Below are positions 1 to 8,236 of a DNA stretch of 64,000 nucleotides, one piece after another. A model generated the notes under the pieces. The model was not told the origin of the DNA and made no database searches. It was given only the letters and a program-made list of their open reading frames with translations. The stretch is from a virus. Every line of letters starts with the position of its first letter. Position 1 is the stretch's first letter. The translations under genes and the position numbers were made by a program. Location of the stretch: IMG/VR virus record IMGVR_UViG_3300033064_001044, positions 1-64,000 of that record; one strand, 5' to 3'.

Positions 1-19
1 AACGCATTTTTTCCATTTC

Positions 20-253
20 TCAGACCAATTCTTTGTCTATGGTGTCTATTGTATAACAAGGATAATAATAGCCATCACACAATATGCAATTCATACCCCA
101 GTCGCCATTGGGTAGGGTTATTGGTTGTGACCTATGCAACTCTACGACTGCACGAAGGGCCTGTAAATATCTGATTGGATAATATCTTTCTGGAACAAAT
201 GCTTTTTCATCTATCTCCTTGTTTATATCTGCAAGCAATTCATCGTGTGTCAT
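20..253 (-). CDS. Small zinc-knuckle-like actinophage protein, function unknown
   Basis: 77-residue acidic protein. A helical first half contains the stretch LRAVVELH. The second half has a short cysteine cluster (CILC at about residues 56-59, then YPCYT), which probably binds a metal. The combination of an LRAVVELH helix with a following C-x2-C and YPC-T-I segment recurs in small proteins of many actinophages, to my recollection. The function is unknown. A terminator-like hairpin lies upstream (about 287-324), so the gene probably has its own promoter between the hairpin and its ATG at 253. Confidence 0.7.
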   Translation of the reverse strand: MTHDELLADINKEIDEKAFVPERYYPIRYLQALRAVVELHRSQPITLPNGDWGMNCILCDGYYYPCYTIDTIDKELV

Positions 254-286
254 ACAGAAAGCCTACACCTCGAAACGCCCGAAGCC

Positions 287-324
287 TATAAAACCAAATA
301 GCCCCCTATGTGCACTAGGAGGCT
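287..324 (-). terminator. Rho-independent terminator-like hairpin
   Basis: AGCCCCCTA at 300-308 pairs with TAGGAGGCT at 316-324 (nine positions, one mismatch, seven-base loop). Read on the minus strand it is followed by a T-rich stretch (ATTTGGTTTTAT). It would end leftward transcription from the 578-1132 gene or from the structured stretch upstream. Confidence 0.6.
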
Positions 325-577
325 ATCTGTGAATAAGTTTGACTTCGTGACCCAAGGAAGGCAGACGGTTCGCACACGATGTGGCTCCACGCTGCAGGAC
401 TACTTTAGCAAGATGAGCAGTAGTTAGCCACTCTGATGTTCTTTCTTGATACTTGGTAACCTCGACCGCATCGACCGCAGGAGACTAGGACCATACGTTC
501 AGGCTTAACACGTCGGTCTCTTCGTAGTTCTAATCCAAATGCGTACATGGCTATAAGGTACACCTATCGGCTACTGC
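325..577. other. Gene-free stretch with nested inverted repeats, possible structured RNA
   Basis: I see no credible open reading frame here. Two nested stems can be drawn: GTGGCT (381-386) with AGCCAC (426-431), enclosing ACTACT (399-404) with AGTAGT (419-424). A perfect 9-base tandem repeat TCGACCGCA lies at 462-470 and 471-479, and GAGAC at 481-485 faces GTCTC at 516-520. I looked for a tRNA T-arm and found no convincing one. It could be a structured leader, a small RNA or an operator cluster. Confidence 0.3.
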
Positions 578-1132
578 CTAGCAAGCCCTATGTGAAAATT
601 GTTGCGGACTACCGATTGTCTCCATGGGATGCAGAGCCTCACGTGGAGCATAGAAGGTATTCTCGTTAAATGACCACTGTGGCTTCTTGACCTCGTGACC
701 GTACATCCATCCGACAGCCATGTAAGGAGGAGAGACCCACTCTGGAGCAGTCCTTTTAACTTTTCTACCTAGTCCACCTGCCAGCAAGACATATTTCAAA
801 TCATCATCATCAGCCTTGGTCATTCGCAGTCCACGAACCACATCACTATACTTAGGGAAGTCTGGCGGGAAGGCATACCTGACTTCACCGAATCCTGGTA
901 CATCCAGTTCAGTCTTCCACTTGTTAACATGAGGTACGAAGTCTTTAAGACCTAGCATCCTTGCAAAAGCAAGTTCTGAACCAGCACAAATCATGTGTTG
1001 TAGTGACTCCCAGGCATCCCCTTCCGAATAATTCATATTGGCTTCTGGTCGTCCTAGGTAAGGCAATTGGCGTTCCCAGCCCACCTTAGCCACCGTAGCC
1101 TCTTCTTCAACAGTTAATGAGTATTTCCACAT
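578..1132 (-). CDS. Conserved phage protein, possibly PD-(D/E)XK-like nuclease fold
   Basis: 184 residues. The layout AGSELAFARMLGL (about 49-61), VNKWKTELDVPGFGEVR (about 69-85), YVLLAGG and a late GWMYGHEVKK-W segment recalls a widespread uncharacterised phage family that carries GELAVAKALG, DVG-x-EVR and a glycine-tryptophan motif near the end. The order of an acidic residue in the helix, D in the DVPG turn and E-V-R is reminiscent of PD-(D/E)XK nucleases with Lys replaced by Arg; that is speculation. The gene is isolated, with non-coding DNA on both sides, and is transcribed away from the plus-strand cassette. The 12-mer TAGGCAGTAGCC (minus strand) lies both at its stop codon and upstream of its start. 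Confidence 0.65.
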   Translation of the reverse strand: MWKYSLTVEEEATVAKVGWERQLPYLGRPEANMNYSEGDAWESLQHMICAGSELAFARMLGLKDFVPHVNKWKTELDVPGFGEVRYAFPPDFPKYSDVVRGLRMTKADDDDLKYVLLAGGLGRKVKRTAPEWVSPPYMAVGWMYGHEVKKPQWSFNENTFYAPREALHPMETIGSPQQFSHRAC

Positions 1133-1614
1133 ATCTGCACCCTAGCAGTCCTTATTCACTTTTTGGCTACTGCCTAACTCCTGGTACCTCAATCATGCTT
1201 CTGACCTGGCAAGACCTGTGGCGATTTCCGACTAATGGTGGGGGGGTCACGCTTATTTACACACGATTACACTCACAACTTCTTTATGAAACAAGTTGTT
1301 TGTGTTCTATCTGTGCGTGTAACAACTATAAATAAATAGTTTGATAGCGGTTTAGATAGCGTGTTATTTGGCTACTGTATTTCAATCGTGATGGCTTGTG
1401 TAACTAACACCAGCCTACAGACACACTTACCTAGTTGTTATCAGATACTAACTACACAACAACACATACACACATAACTAACTAACTAAATAACTATTAC
1501 TAATCACTAACAATTTACCTTGTGTAATCACATACTAAATACATAGTGATAACAACTATCTATCTCTCTCTATTACTCTCTCTATCTATTACTAATAACA
1601 ATCATTGTTTATTA

Positions 1615-1636
1615 CTAAAGGGGCTTCGCCCCTTAG
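1615..1636 (+). terminator. GC-rich hairpin in AT-rich spacer
   Basis: CTAAAGGGGC and GCCCCTTAG form a stem with one bulged base and a tiny loop. No clear T tract follows on either strand, so it could be a factor-dependent terminator or a structural element. It stands out because the flanks are nearly pure A/T repeats. Confidence 0.35.
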
Positions 1637-2404
1637 ACCCCACCCAATAAACAATAAGTAAAGTAATACAGTTATTAGTTGTTGTAAGTAATCGTCTAAA
1701 GAAGTTATGTATTACTTATTTATTTGATGTTTCATCTTCTGGAACTGTGAGTGATGATGTTATTTATTTATTAGTAAATAAACTTCTATAGATAAATAAA
1801 CAACTATTTATTTTTATTTATTGTCCAAATCTTTGGCTCTACGGGTTCTCGGATTTATTGCGGTGCGACTAGGTATTCCGACACCCAATCCACGCTCATA
1901 ACACGCTTGATTTACCCCAAGTTGATAATTGACTTCAGGTCATGCCATACTTAGCCCACGCAAGTGCCCCTCCTGAAAATGGACTCGGTGAGAAAAAGTA
2001 GAAAGTTATTTCTATTTTTATTTATACCAACGACATTGTGTGTCGTGTAAATAAAATAAATAAAATAAAAATAACTTCTCCGTAAATAAATTAGTTGTTA
2101 CTAATAAAAAGTAACGCATAACTTCTTTATGAATACAAACTACTTCCAATGACTAACTGTTTGGCAAACACCTTTGGCTCTTGCGTAGTGGTCAGACACT
2201 TTCTCTGATAGTAGTTGCTACTTACTTCAAGTAAAAATAATCTCCGATTAGTTTGTAAAACTGTTCGCCTGTGTATGCGACAACTTACTAAACAAACTTC
2301 TTTAGAGATTATGCGTTCAAGGTTTATTACTTCCGACCTTGTTGTAAGTAGATGTTATTCAACTATTACTAATTTACTTCGCGTCAATAATAAATACGCA
2401 CTAT

Positions 2405-2459
2405 CACACTCTGTATCACCAACCTACAGAGTGTGGTGGTGTGTAGTTATCTCTACACA
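2405..2459 (+). promoter_or_regulatory. Tandem perfect hairpins ahead of the plus-strand cassette
   Basis: CACACTCTGTA (2405-2415) pairs perfectly with TACAGAGTGTG (2425-2435), and TGTGTAG (2440-2446) pairs perfectly with CTACACA (2453-2459). Both lie within 90 bases of the first cassette start codon, followed by CAATCCGCTAACGAAAGG (2464-2481), a leader sequence seen again before other cassette genes. They could be operator sites or leader-RNA structures. Confidence 0.5.
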
Positions 2460-2490
2460 AACTCAATCCGCTAACGAAAGGTAATACGAC

Positions 2491-2733
2491 ATGGCTACAA
2501 CAACACAACGCAAAACAAAAGCAGAACGCAATTACGAAAACAATACACGCGACATTGAAAACACAATCGCTGTGTTTCGTAAAACAGATAATGTTGAACG
2601 ACTTGTTCATCTCCTTGCTATGGAACTTGAACCAAATCAGTTTCGTATGTTGTTTGCTACAGAGTTTGCTTGCGTTCCACTAACTGTTGTTTATGTTGAT
2701 GAGAACGGCAATCGCATTGAGGAGAATAACTAA
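2491..2733 (+). CDS. Hypothetical protein, first gene of cassette
   Basis: 80 residues. A basic, Thr/Lys-rich start (TTTQRKTKAERN) is followed by a helical middle and a short strand region ending VVYVDENGNRIEENN. I recognise no family. GAAAGG at 2476-2481 is a plausible ribosome binding site. The stop codon overlaps the next start (TAATG), so translation is probably coupled to the following zinc-ribbon microprotein. Confidence 0.75.
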   Translation: MATTTQRKTKAERNYENNTRDIENTIAVFRKTDNVERLVHLLAMELEPNQFRMLFATEFACVPLTVVYVDENGNRIEENN

Positions 2734-2834
2734 TGTCTAAAGAAGTTACTTTCAATAATTGTTCTGTATGTGGTCGTTTAGTTATCAACGACTATTGCTC
2801 ACACCCAACTACAACAGATAAGGAAAACAAATAG
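2733..2834 (+). CDS. 33-residue cysteine-pair microprotein
   Basis: The start overlaps the previous stop (TAATG) and the stop overlaps the next start (TAGTG), which is strong support for a real gene despite its size. The sequence holds C-x2-C (NNCSVCG, residues 10 and 13) and a later C-x-H (YCSH, residues 26 and 28), so it could bind one zinc ion. Function unknown. Confidence 0.6.
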   Translation: MSKEVTFNNCSVCGRLVINDYCSHPTTTDKENK

Positions 2835-2953
2835 TGTCTATAACAATTCGTGTTGATGATGAAATAGAGATACTCGTTGATGATACAAACGCACACTTCA
2901 CACAATTAGTAACACGCACTAAACAACTACAACAACTAATCGGAGGTAAGTAA
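2834..2953 (+). CDS. 39-residue hypothetical protein, GTG start
   Basis: Begins with GTG overlapping the previous TAG. The predicted protein opens with a short strand-like segment (SITIRVDDEIEILVDD) and ends in a glutamine-rich helix (TKQLQQLIGGK). The final codons contain GGAGG, which serves as the ribosome binding site of the next gene at 2956. No family recognised. Confidence 0.55.
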   Translation: MSITIRVDDEIEILVDDTNAHFTQLVTRTKQLQQLIGGK

Positions 2954-2955
2954 TT

Positions 2956-3222
2956 ATGGGTAGTAACTTCGCAAATGATTTAGCAAGCGGTGAGTTTGTA
3001 ACTTCTTTAGAACAACAAATCTCAATTCACTTCTCTGCTAATTGTTATCCACCTGTTCCACAATTCATGGTTGATGTTGCTGTAAAAGCAATTCAATTAG
3101 TAAATGATGATGAAGGCGAAACACTTATTCAATTACCTCCCCATGTTTCGTTCCGTAATGAAAAAGAAGTATCCGCTTACAACTGTATTGACCAATTACG
3201 ATTAGAAAGTTGGACTAACTAA
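2956..3222 (+). CDS. Hypothetical protein
   Basis: 88 residues, acidic, no recognised domain. A GGAGG at 2942-2946 decides the start. A copy of the dispersed palindrome TTCTTTAGAA lies in codons 16-19 (T-S-L-E), and the neighbouring gene at 3227 has the same DNA motif at an equivalent T-S-L-E-Q. Part of a cotranscribed series with very short gaps. Confidence 0.7.
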   Translation: MGSNFANDLASGEFVTSLEQQISIHFSANCYPPVPQFMVDVAVKAIQLVNDDEGETLIQLPPHVSFRNEKEVSAYNCIDQLRLESWTN

Positions 3223-3226
3223 TCTC

Positions 3227-3496
3227 ATGAGTAAAACATACAAAGATAAAAAGTATAAGTATCTAACTTCTTTAGAACAATCAACACACTTGCGAACAAA
3301 GTGTGTAGAAACTAATTGCGAGCATTGTTACGCAATTCCAAAAACAAATCGTAGTAAGCGAGAGCGTGAAGCACTTGCTTATGAACTATCCGCTTACAAC
3401 TTACTAACAGCAACAGACGCACTACAAGAAACACTAGATGTGTTCGGGGTAGAAAAAAACAATCCGCTAACAACAACAACGAAAGAGGCTAACTAA
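3227..3496 (+). CDS. Hypothetical basic protein with clustered Cys/His
   Basis: 89 residues. The N-terminus is lysine-rich. KCVETNCEHCYAIP (about residues 26-39) has three cysteines and one histidine spaced like a small metal site. The last 20 residues (FGVEKNNPLTTTTKEAN) are encoded by the recurrent DNA motif TTCGGGGTAGAAA plus AATCCGCTA, which also precedes other cassette genes, so this tail may reflect regulatory DNA rather than protein function. Confidence 0.65.
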   Translation: MSKTYKDKKYKYLTSLEQSTHLRTKCVETNCEHCYAIPKTNRSKREREALAYELSAYNLLTATDALQETLDVFGVEKNNPLTTTTKEAN

Positions 3497-3498
3497 CT

Positions 3499-4881
3499 AT
3501 GTATTCAATCCTTATTACTTCACAAACAAATCAAGTATCAACACAACGACAGAACTTAGTTGTCGCACTATCAAGTGATGATGTTCGTGTATGGACACGC
3601 ACAACAAATGGTGGTCGCGGTGAGAGCAACGCATGGTCAGATACAACATGGCTTGATTTACAAGCAACACAGTTTGCTAATGAAGCAATCGTTGGCGAAA
3701 TACTTTCGTCACCACTAAGTCCTATTGACGAACTAGCACTAGAGAACAATGACCGACCAACAATTCTTATTCAGAAACTAACAAAGCAATTCGGTTTGCG
3801 ACACAAGACGATTACTAATCGTTTGTTAGGTGACGCAATTAGTGAAGTGGAGAGTTTGATTACTACAGACCCAAACAAATTATCAAAGTATCGTAGTGAC
3901 GGCAGAAGTGATAAGTCTGCTATTACTAACAGCACACCAACACCAACACAAATGCCAATAACTATTGTTCGCACACCTGTTGTTACACCACTAGCAAATG
4001 TAATTGCTACAGAAGTTACAGGCGATTATGTTGCTCTAATTCCAAAACCTGAAAGTGTTGCTGGTTATGTAACACGCAACTTTGCTGATGTAAATGAAGT
4101 AACTATTTACGATTACGCAATCACTCACAAGAAAAATGTTGCTATAGAAGGTGAAGCAGGAACAGGTAAAACAACTTCTGCTAAACACTATGCGTTTATT
4201 CGCAACCTTCCTTTCTATTCTTTCTCATCATCAGTTGGTGCTGAATACTCACAACTATTCGGCAAAGTTATTATTAGTGATGAAGGCAAACCAACATGGC
4301 AAGACGGAGTTATTACGCAGATGTGGAAAACAGGTGGTGTATTAGTTATTGACGAAGGTAACTTCTTACCTCCTAAAATTGCTTCATCACTTCACAATGC
4401 GTTTGACGATAATCGTATTCTTACTTTGCTTGATAAGAAGGGCGAGATTATTACAGCACACCCTAATCTCCTTGTAATTCTTTCTTACAACAACGGCTAT
4501 CGCGGAACTAATCGCATGAACGAAGCGTTCCTTGACCGCTTTACTTTCAAGTTACAGTTTGAATACGACATAAACATTGAAAAGAAGTTTATTCCTTCTA
4601 AAACTTTGTTGGAGTTGTTTGCTTCAATGCGAGCAGACGCATTACAAGGTTTGTATGAGACACCACTATCAACAAGACTTCTAAAGAACTTTGTTGAGTT
4701 GTGTGGTCTTGGTTATGAGTTTGCTGTTCAGAACTTACTCAATAACTTTGCTGATGATGAGCGTGGCTCTGTTGCTTTGTTGTTAGAAGCAAAGCGTTAC
4801 AACATTATGTCTGAACTTGGATTTGCTGTTGAGAACATTGTTGTTGAACAACAAGATGAAGCAGAACTTCTAAATGCGTAA
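3499..4881 (+). CDS. MoxR/CobS-type AAA ATPase
   Basis: 460 residues. Residues 1-190 are a variable region without recognised motifs. The AAA module follows: Walker A GEAGTGKT (218-225), Walker B VLVIDE (281-286), and a DRF segment with the likely sensor/arginine-finger residues (NEAFLDRF, 341-348). This is the AAA_5/MoxR layout. Such ATPases usually remodel or insert metal into a target together with a VWA-domain partner, and exactly such a partner follows at 4932. The pair resembles cobaltochelatase CobS/CobT or MoxR/VWA systems; the substrate is unknown. Two TTCTWWAGAA-type sites lie in or near the gene. Confidence 0.85.
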   Translation: MYSILITSQTNQVSTQRQNLVVALSSDDVRVWTRTTNGGRGESNAWSDTTWLDLQATQFANEAIVGEILSSPLSPIDELALENNDRPTILIQKLTKQFGLRHKTITNRLLGDAISEVESLITTDPNKLSKYRSDGRSDKSAITNSTPTPTQMPITIVRTPVVTPLANVIATEVTGDYVALIPKPESVAGYVTRNFADVNEVTIYDYAITHKKNVAIEGEAGTGKTTSAKHYAFIRNLPFYSFSSSVGAEYSQLFGKVIISDEGKPTWQDGVITQMWKTGGVLVIDEGNFLPPKIASSLHNAFDDNRILTLLDKKGEIITAHPNLLVILSYNNGYRGTNRMNEAFLDRFTFKLQFEYDINIEKKFIPSKTLLELFASMRADALQGLYETPLSTRLLKNFVELCGLGYEFAVQNLLNNFADDERGSVALLLEAKRYNIMSELGFAVENIVVEQQDEAELLNA

Positions 4882-4931
4882 GCACTTATTCGGGATAGAA
4901 AAAAACAATCCGCTACTACGAAAGGTAACAA

Positions 4932-6941
4932 ATGACTAGCGTTATGCCCAATGTATTACACGAACAAACTTCTATAGAAACTGAATTAGCAAACAGAAAG
5001 CGTGACCGCTTACAACGATTAGCACAGGTGTTTAGTCGTGCTAACTCTGTTCTTACTTCACGACCAATCGCTGTTCATGTTGTAAGTGAGCCACACAAGA
5101 ACGCACCTGCTTGGTCTAGTGCTAGTGATGTGTGGTTCAACTTAGACAAAGTGCGTGATGAGTTTGACGCACAATCTTTGTTATCACTACAGGGTTTGAA
5201 CTTCCATGAGTTATCTCATGTTCGTTACACACCACGCAACGGCTCGGAGATTTGTCGTTGGGTTATTGAGAACGATAAGTGGCAAGCGTTCAATGCGTTA
5301 GAGGACATGAGAATTGAGGGCTTGTTAGTTTCTCGCTTCCCTTCAATCGCTAACTGGCTTACCGCAACTGTTCTTGATTACTTAGTAAGAGAACCCGAAG
5401 GACTAGGAACTTTGTTCGCACTTGTTCGTGGTCGTAGATACTTACCTGTTGAGTTACGCAAAATCGCAAGAGAAAACTATTTGCGACAAGAGGACATAGA
5501 TGAGTTGTGTGATGTTGTAGATAGTTACCGCACTTTGTTATTCCCTGAGGATACAGAAGTTGCTAAAGAACTTATTGCTCGTTACCACGACTTGTTACAG
5601 AACTTACCAATCATTGAACAACCAACTGGAAGTGGAACTGGTAAAGGTGATGATGAGGGAACTGTAATTGTTCAAGTGCGTATTCACGACCCTCATGGTC
5701 ACGCAACACGACCAACACAAGGTGTTGAGTCAAGCAACTCACGACCTGCTTCTAAAGAGGAACAGCGTCAAGACAGAGATAATCTAAAGAAGCAAGACAA
5801 ACAAGATGAAGCAGAAGTATCTAATAAAAAACCTGATGTTGTTATAGATGTTCATGTTGATAACACACCACAGGACACAACAGATACAACTTCTAATCAA
5901 CCTTCTAAAGAGAAGTCTGATACACCTGATGTTGCTGATAACTTTGATGATGTTGATGTTGATGTTGATGATTATGACTTTGATGATTACAACGACACAC
6001 AACCAACACCACCAAAAGATAATGGCAACTCATGGGGAACTGGTAGTGAAGGTGACGACAACAAGCCTGACGCTATCAACGAACAGATAACTGATTTGCT
6101 TGATGAAATTGTTGATGAACTTTCTAAAGAACTTGACCGACTATCTATTCAGGTCAATGGTTCTCCATTGTTAGAAGGCAACAAAACAAAAACACCACAG
6201 CAAATTGACTACACACCAAAACCTGTTCCACAAGATTTGTTCTTAGTTTCTAAAGCGTTTGCTAGAGAACTAGAACGCTTGCGAGCAAAGCATGACCCTG
6301 CTTGGGATAAGTTTGTTGATAGTGGTCGCTTCAATGTAAATCGTTATCTCAATGGTGGTGAGTTTGATACTTTGTTTGATGAGTGGTCAAGTGGTCGTGA
6401 TGATGTAACTTCTATAGAAGCCGTAATCTGTTTAGATTATTCAGGTTCTATGGAAGGCGATAACGCGACTTCTGCTTACCAATCTATGTGGGCAATCAAG
6501 AAGGCACTAGAACAAGTCAATGCTCGCACAACAGTTGTGTTGTTTGACGATAGAAGTCCAAGACTTCTTTATGGTGCTGACGACAAAGCAGGAACAGTAA
6601 TTCGTGACGCTGGAACTGCTTATGGAACTGACCCTACTGACGCACTTCTTTATTCTCAAAATGTATTAGCAACAACTGAACAGCCAATCCGTTTGTTATT
6701 TATGATTACTGACGGGATTTGGCAAAGCAAAGTTGCGGAGGAAAGTGTTAGAGAGATGAAGCGAGCAGGTGTTGTAACCTGCCAAGCACTTATCGCTAAC
6801 TACGAATTACCTAAAGAGTATCTAAACGAGAACCGACATGAGTTTGAGTTAGTGTCTCATGTTCGTAGTGCTAAAGATGTTCTCGCTTTAGGTAAGGACT
6901 TAGTGCGACTATCTATCGCACGACAGTTAGTTACTCACTAA
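4932..6941 (+). CDS. VWA-domain protein with HExxH metallopeptidase-like N-terminus (CobT-like)
   Basis: 669 residues. The N-terminal domain has HELSH (92-96) followed by ALEDMRIEG (122-130), the zinc-metallopeptidase-like arrangement seen ahead of VWA domains in some AAA/VWA systems. A long, acidic, Asp/Pro/Lys-rich linker (about 225-385) is probably disordered. The C-terminal VWA domain has a complete MIDAS: DYSGS (502-506), a Thr in GTDPTDAL (about 566-573) and ITDG (about 592-595). It lies 50 bases after the MoxR gene, with a TTCGGGATAGAAA leader motif between them, and it contains two palindromes. Likely to work as a complex with the ATPase. Confidence 0.85.
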   Translation: MTSVMPNVLHEQTSIETELANRKRDRLQRLAQVFSRANSVLTSRPIAVHVVSEPHKNAPAWSSASDVWFNLDKVRDEFDAQSLLSLQGLNFHELSHVRYTPRNGSEICRWVIENDKWQAFNALEDMRIEGLLVSRFPSIANWLTATVLDYLVREPEGLGTLFALVRGRRYLPVELRKIARENYLRQEDIDELCDVVDSYRTLLFPEDTEVAKELIARYHDLLQNLPIIEQPTGSGTGKGDDEGTVIVQVRIHDPHGHATRPTQGVESSNSRPASKEEQRQDRDNLKKQDKQDEAEVSNKKPDVVIDVHVDNTPQDTTDTTSNQPSKEKSDTPDVADNFDDVDVDVDDYDFDDYNDTQPTPPKDNGNSWGTGSEGDDNKPDAINEQITDLLDEIVDELSKELDRLSIQVNGSPLLEGNKTKTPQQIDYTPKPVPQDLFLVSKAFARELERLRAKHDPAWDKFVDSGRFNVNRYLNGGEFDTLFDEWSSGRDDVTSIEAVICLDYSGSMEGDNATSAYQSMWAIKKALEQVNARTTVVLFDDRSPRLLYGADDKAGTVIRDAGTAYGTDPTDALLYSQNVLATTEQPIRLLFMITDGIWQSKVAEESVREMKRAGVVTCQALIANYELPKEYLNENRHEFELVSHVRSAKDVLALGKDLVRLSIARQLVTH

Positions 6942-6999
6942 TGATTACCTTCGGGATAGAAAAAACAACAACCAACCTTCTAAAGAAAAGAGGCAACAA

Positions 7000-7590
7000 A
7001 TGAAACTATCAGAACTAAAAGTCGGAAATGTTTATGGAATTGTTCCTTCATGGGGTTACAACAATTCAAGTGCTAGAAAGACAGCAACAGTAAAAGAAAA
7101 TGATGTTGAGAAAGCAACAATTATTTCTCTTGATAAGTATGAGTATCAGGCTTCACAAAGATACCAAGACCAAACTAAGTTTGTGTTAGCAAAACAAGGT
7201 GATAGGTCTGTTGGTGTAGTTGTAAAAGCGGTAGATAAAAATGGTAATGACTTCTACTGGACAGCACGACTAGCAGACATTGTTGAGGAGTGGTCTAAGT
7301 TAGAACCAATTTGGGCAGACAAAAACAAACTGGAACAAGAACAACAACTCATTGAGGAAGCAAAACAAGCAAAAGCAAAAGCAATTAGACGACAAGCAGA
7401 GGAGTATGTAAATCGCGCTAATGTATCTATTCCAAAATCTGTAACAGATTTAGTTGGTAAGCGTTGCGGTAATGTAACTATTCATACAACAGGTTATGGA
7501 GAGGACACGACAGCCGTAGCAACACTTTCGTTATCAGACTTGGAAACTCTTATTGAACTCGCTTATGACGGAAAGGAACAGGTGGCGTAA
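7000..7590 (+). CDS. Conserved actinophage hypothetical protein
   Basis: 196 residues. The N-terminal half (MKLSELKVGNVYGIVPSWGY, then strands to about residue 95) looks like a small beta barrel. It is followed by a glutamine- and lysine-rich coiled coil (about 108-145) and a short C-terminal domain. The opening motif is familiar from unannotated actinophage proteins. It follows the AAA/VWA pair after a 58-base gap that carries the TTCGGGATAGAAA motif and a palindrome, and may belong to the same functional group. Confidence 0.75.
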   Translation: MKLSELKVGNVYGIVPSWGYNNSSARKTATVKENDVEKATIISLDKYEYQASQRYQDQTKFVLAKQGDRSVGVVVKAVDKNGNDFYWTARLADIVEEWSKLEPIWADKNKLEQEQQLIEEAKQAKAKAIRRQAEEYVNRANVSIPKSVTDLVGKRCGNVTIHTTGYGEDTTAVATLSLSDLETLIELAYDGKEQVA

Positions 7591-7763
7591 TGAAACAATA
7601 CACAATCACAATTTCAGATGAGCAATACTCGTTACTAATCAAAGCACTTGGTCGGCATAAGTCATGGCTCAATGACGGAGGGTTCTTTCGCTCTGCTCAT
7701 AGTGCTAGTGACTTACTTGCTCACATAAAAAACAATGTAAAAGAGGAGGCGGTGTCTTTATGA
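7590..7763 (+). CDS. 57-residue hypothetical protein
   Basis: The start overlaps the previous stop (TAATG at 7588-7592) and the stop overlaps the next ATG (ATGA at 7760-7763). The sequence MKQYTITISDEQYSLLIKAL is typical of a short strand-helix start in phage proteins; the rest is helical with several His/Ser. No family recognised. The GAGGAGG near its end serves the next gene. Confidence 0.65.
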   Translation: MKQYTITISDEQYSLLIKALGRHKSWLNDGGFFRSAHSASDLLAHIKNNVKEEAVSL

Positions 7764-8056
7764 AACTTCTAAATAAGTTACGCAAACAAAAAACAAAAAA
7801 GAACTTCTTAGCAAACATAGAGGAATACTTGCTAAAGAAGGACATAGTAGAAACTTGTGTATCTGCTTTGTCCTTCACCAAACCTGAACTAGAGGAGGAA
7901 GTTGTAGAACACTTATTCCTAACTTCTTTAGTCGCGTTTGTTCCTGTAGAAATCTTAGAAGGTATCAGAGATGAACTAACTAATGACGCAGATAAAAAAG
8001 TAAAAGAAGTTGTAGGTATGTATGAGTCTTTCAACATGAGGAGTAACCATGAATAA
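7760..8056 (+). CDS. Hypothetical helical protein
   Basis: 98 residues with a very basic first 16 residues and an acidic, wholly helical remainder (for example ELEEEVVEHLF). AAAGAGGAGG ahead of ATG 7760 is a strong ribosome binding site. It overlaps the next gene by eight bases. Function unknown. Confidence 0.7.
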   Translation: MKLLNKLRKQKTKKNFLANIEEYLLKKDIVETCVSALSFTKPELEEEVVEHLFLTSLVAFVPVEILEGIRDELTNDADKKVKEVVGMYESFNMRSNHE

Positions 8057-8234
8057 TCTAACTCGCAGAGGTTGGGTAGTCCTAGTAATTATTCCTTCAC
8101 TATTACTAGGACTACTTATTGCTTATGTAACAAGAGATGTTTGTTATGTAGGAACTGATAAGTCGTATGCCAATGCTATTGGCTATGGCTCATGTCTAAA
8201 GAACATTGACGAAGTAATCAAACAAGGGAGATAA
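8049..8234 (+). CDS. Small single-pass membrane protein
   Basis: 61 residues. A basic start (NNLTRRG) is followed by one hydrophobic helix (about residues 8-27, VVLVIIPSLLLGLLIAY) and a short outer segment with two cysteines (CYVG, SCL). This predicts an N-in membrane protein. A holin role cannot be excluded but it is not near the lysozyme-like gene. RBS GAGGAGTAACC precedes the start. Confidence 0.65.
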   Translation: MNNLTRRGWVVLVIIPSLLLGLLIAYVTRDVCYVGTDKSYANAIGYGSCLKNIDEVIKQGR

Positions 8235-8236
8235 CT

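Larger units (their letters stand above)
1133..2490. other. 1.36-kb AT-rich gene-free region between divergent units
   Basis: No open reading frame here looks protein-like; the longest (2215-2484) is unconvincing. The DNA is very AT-rich in places and full of short repeats: tandem CTAA and CTAT tracts (about 1480-1580), runs of AAATAAAATAAA, and two copies of ACTTCTTTATGAA (about 1280 and 2122). A GC-rich hairpin sits at 1615-1636. A long imperfect inverted repeat of AAGTTATTT/AAATAACTT type spans about 2003-2085 with CGACA/TGTCG at its tip. Position and composition suit a divergent promoter region or a replication origin; neither is shown. Confidence 0.6.

Noticed and set aside
325-577. tRNA gene(s) in the gene-free stretch
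   Set aside because: I could not find a TTC-containing T arm with a matching stem, an acceptor stem or an anticodon arm in proper order on either strand.
1480-1580. CRISPR-like array in tandem CTAA/CTAT tracts
   Set aside because: The repeats are 4-base microsatellite-like units without spacers of constant length.
2215-2484. 89-codon open frame just before the cassette
   Set aside because: Composition is not protein-like, it spans the perfect hairpins at 2405-2459, and it has no ribosome site; more likely leader DNA.
5784-6090. Open frames with long Ile/Met runs on both strands
   Set aside because: They arise from the GATGTTGATG-type repeats that encode the acidic linker of the VWA protein.
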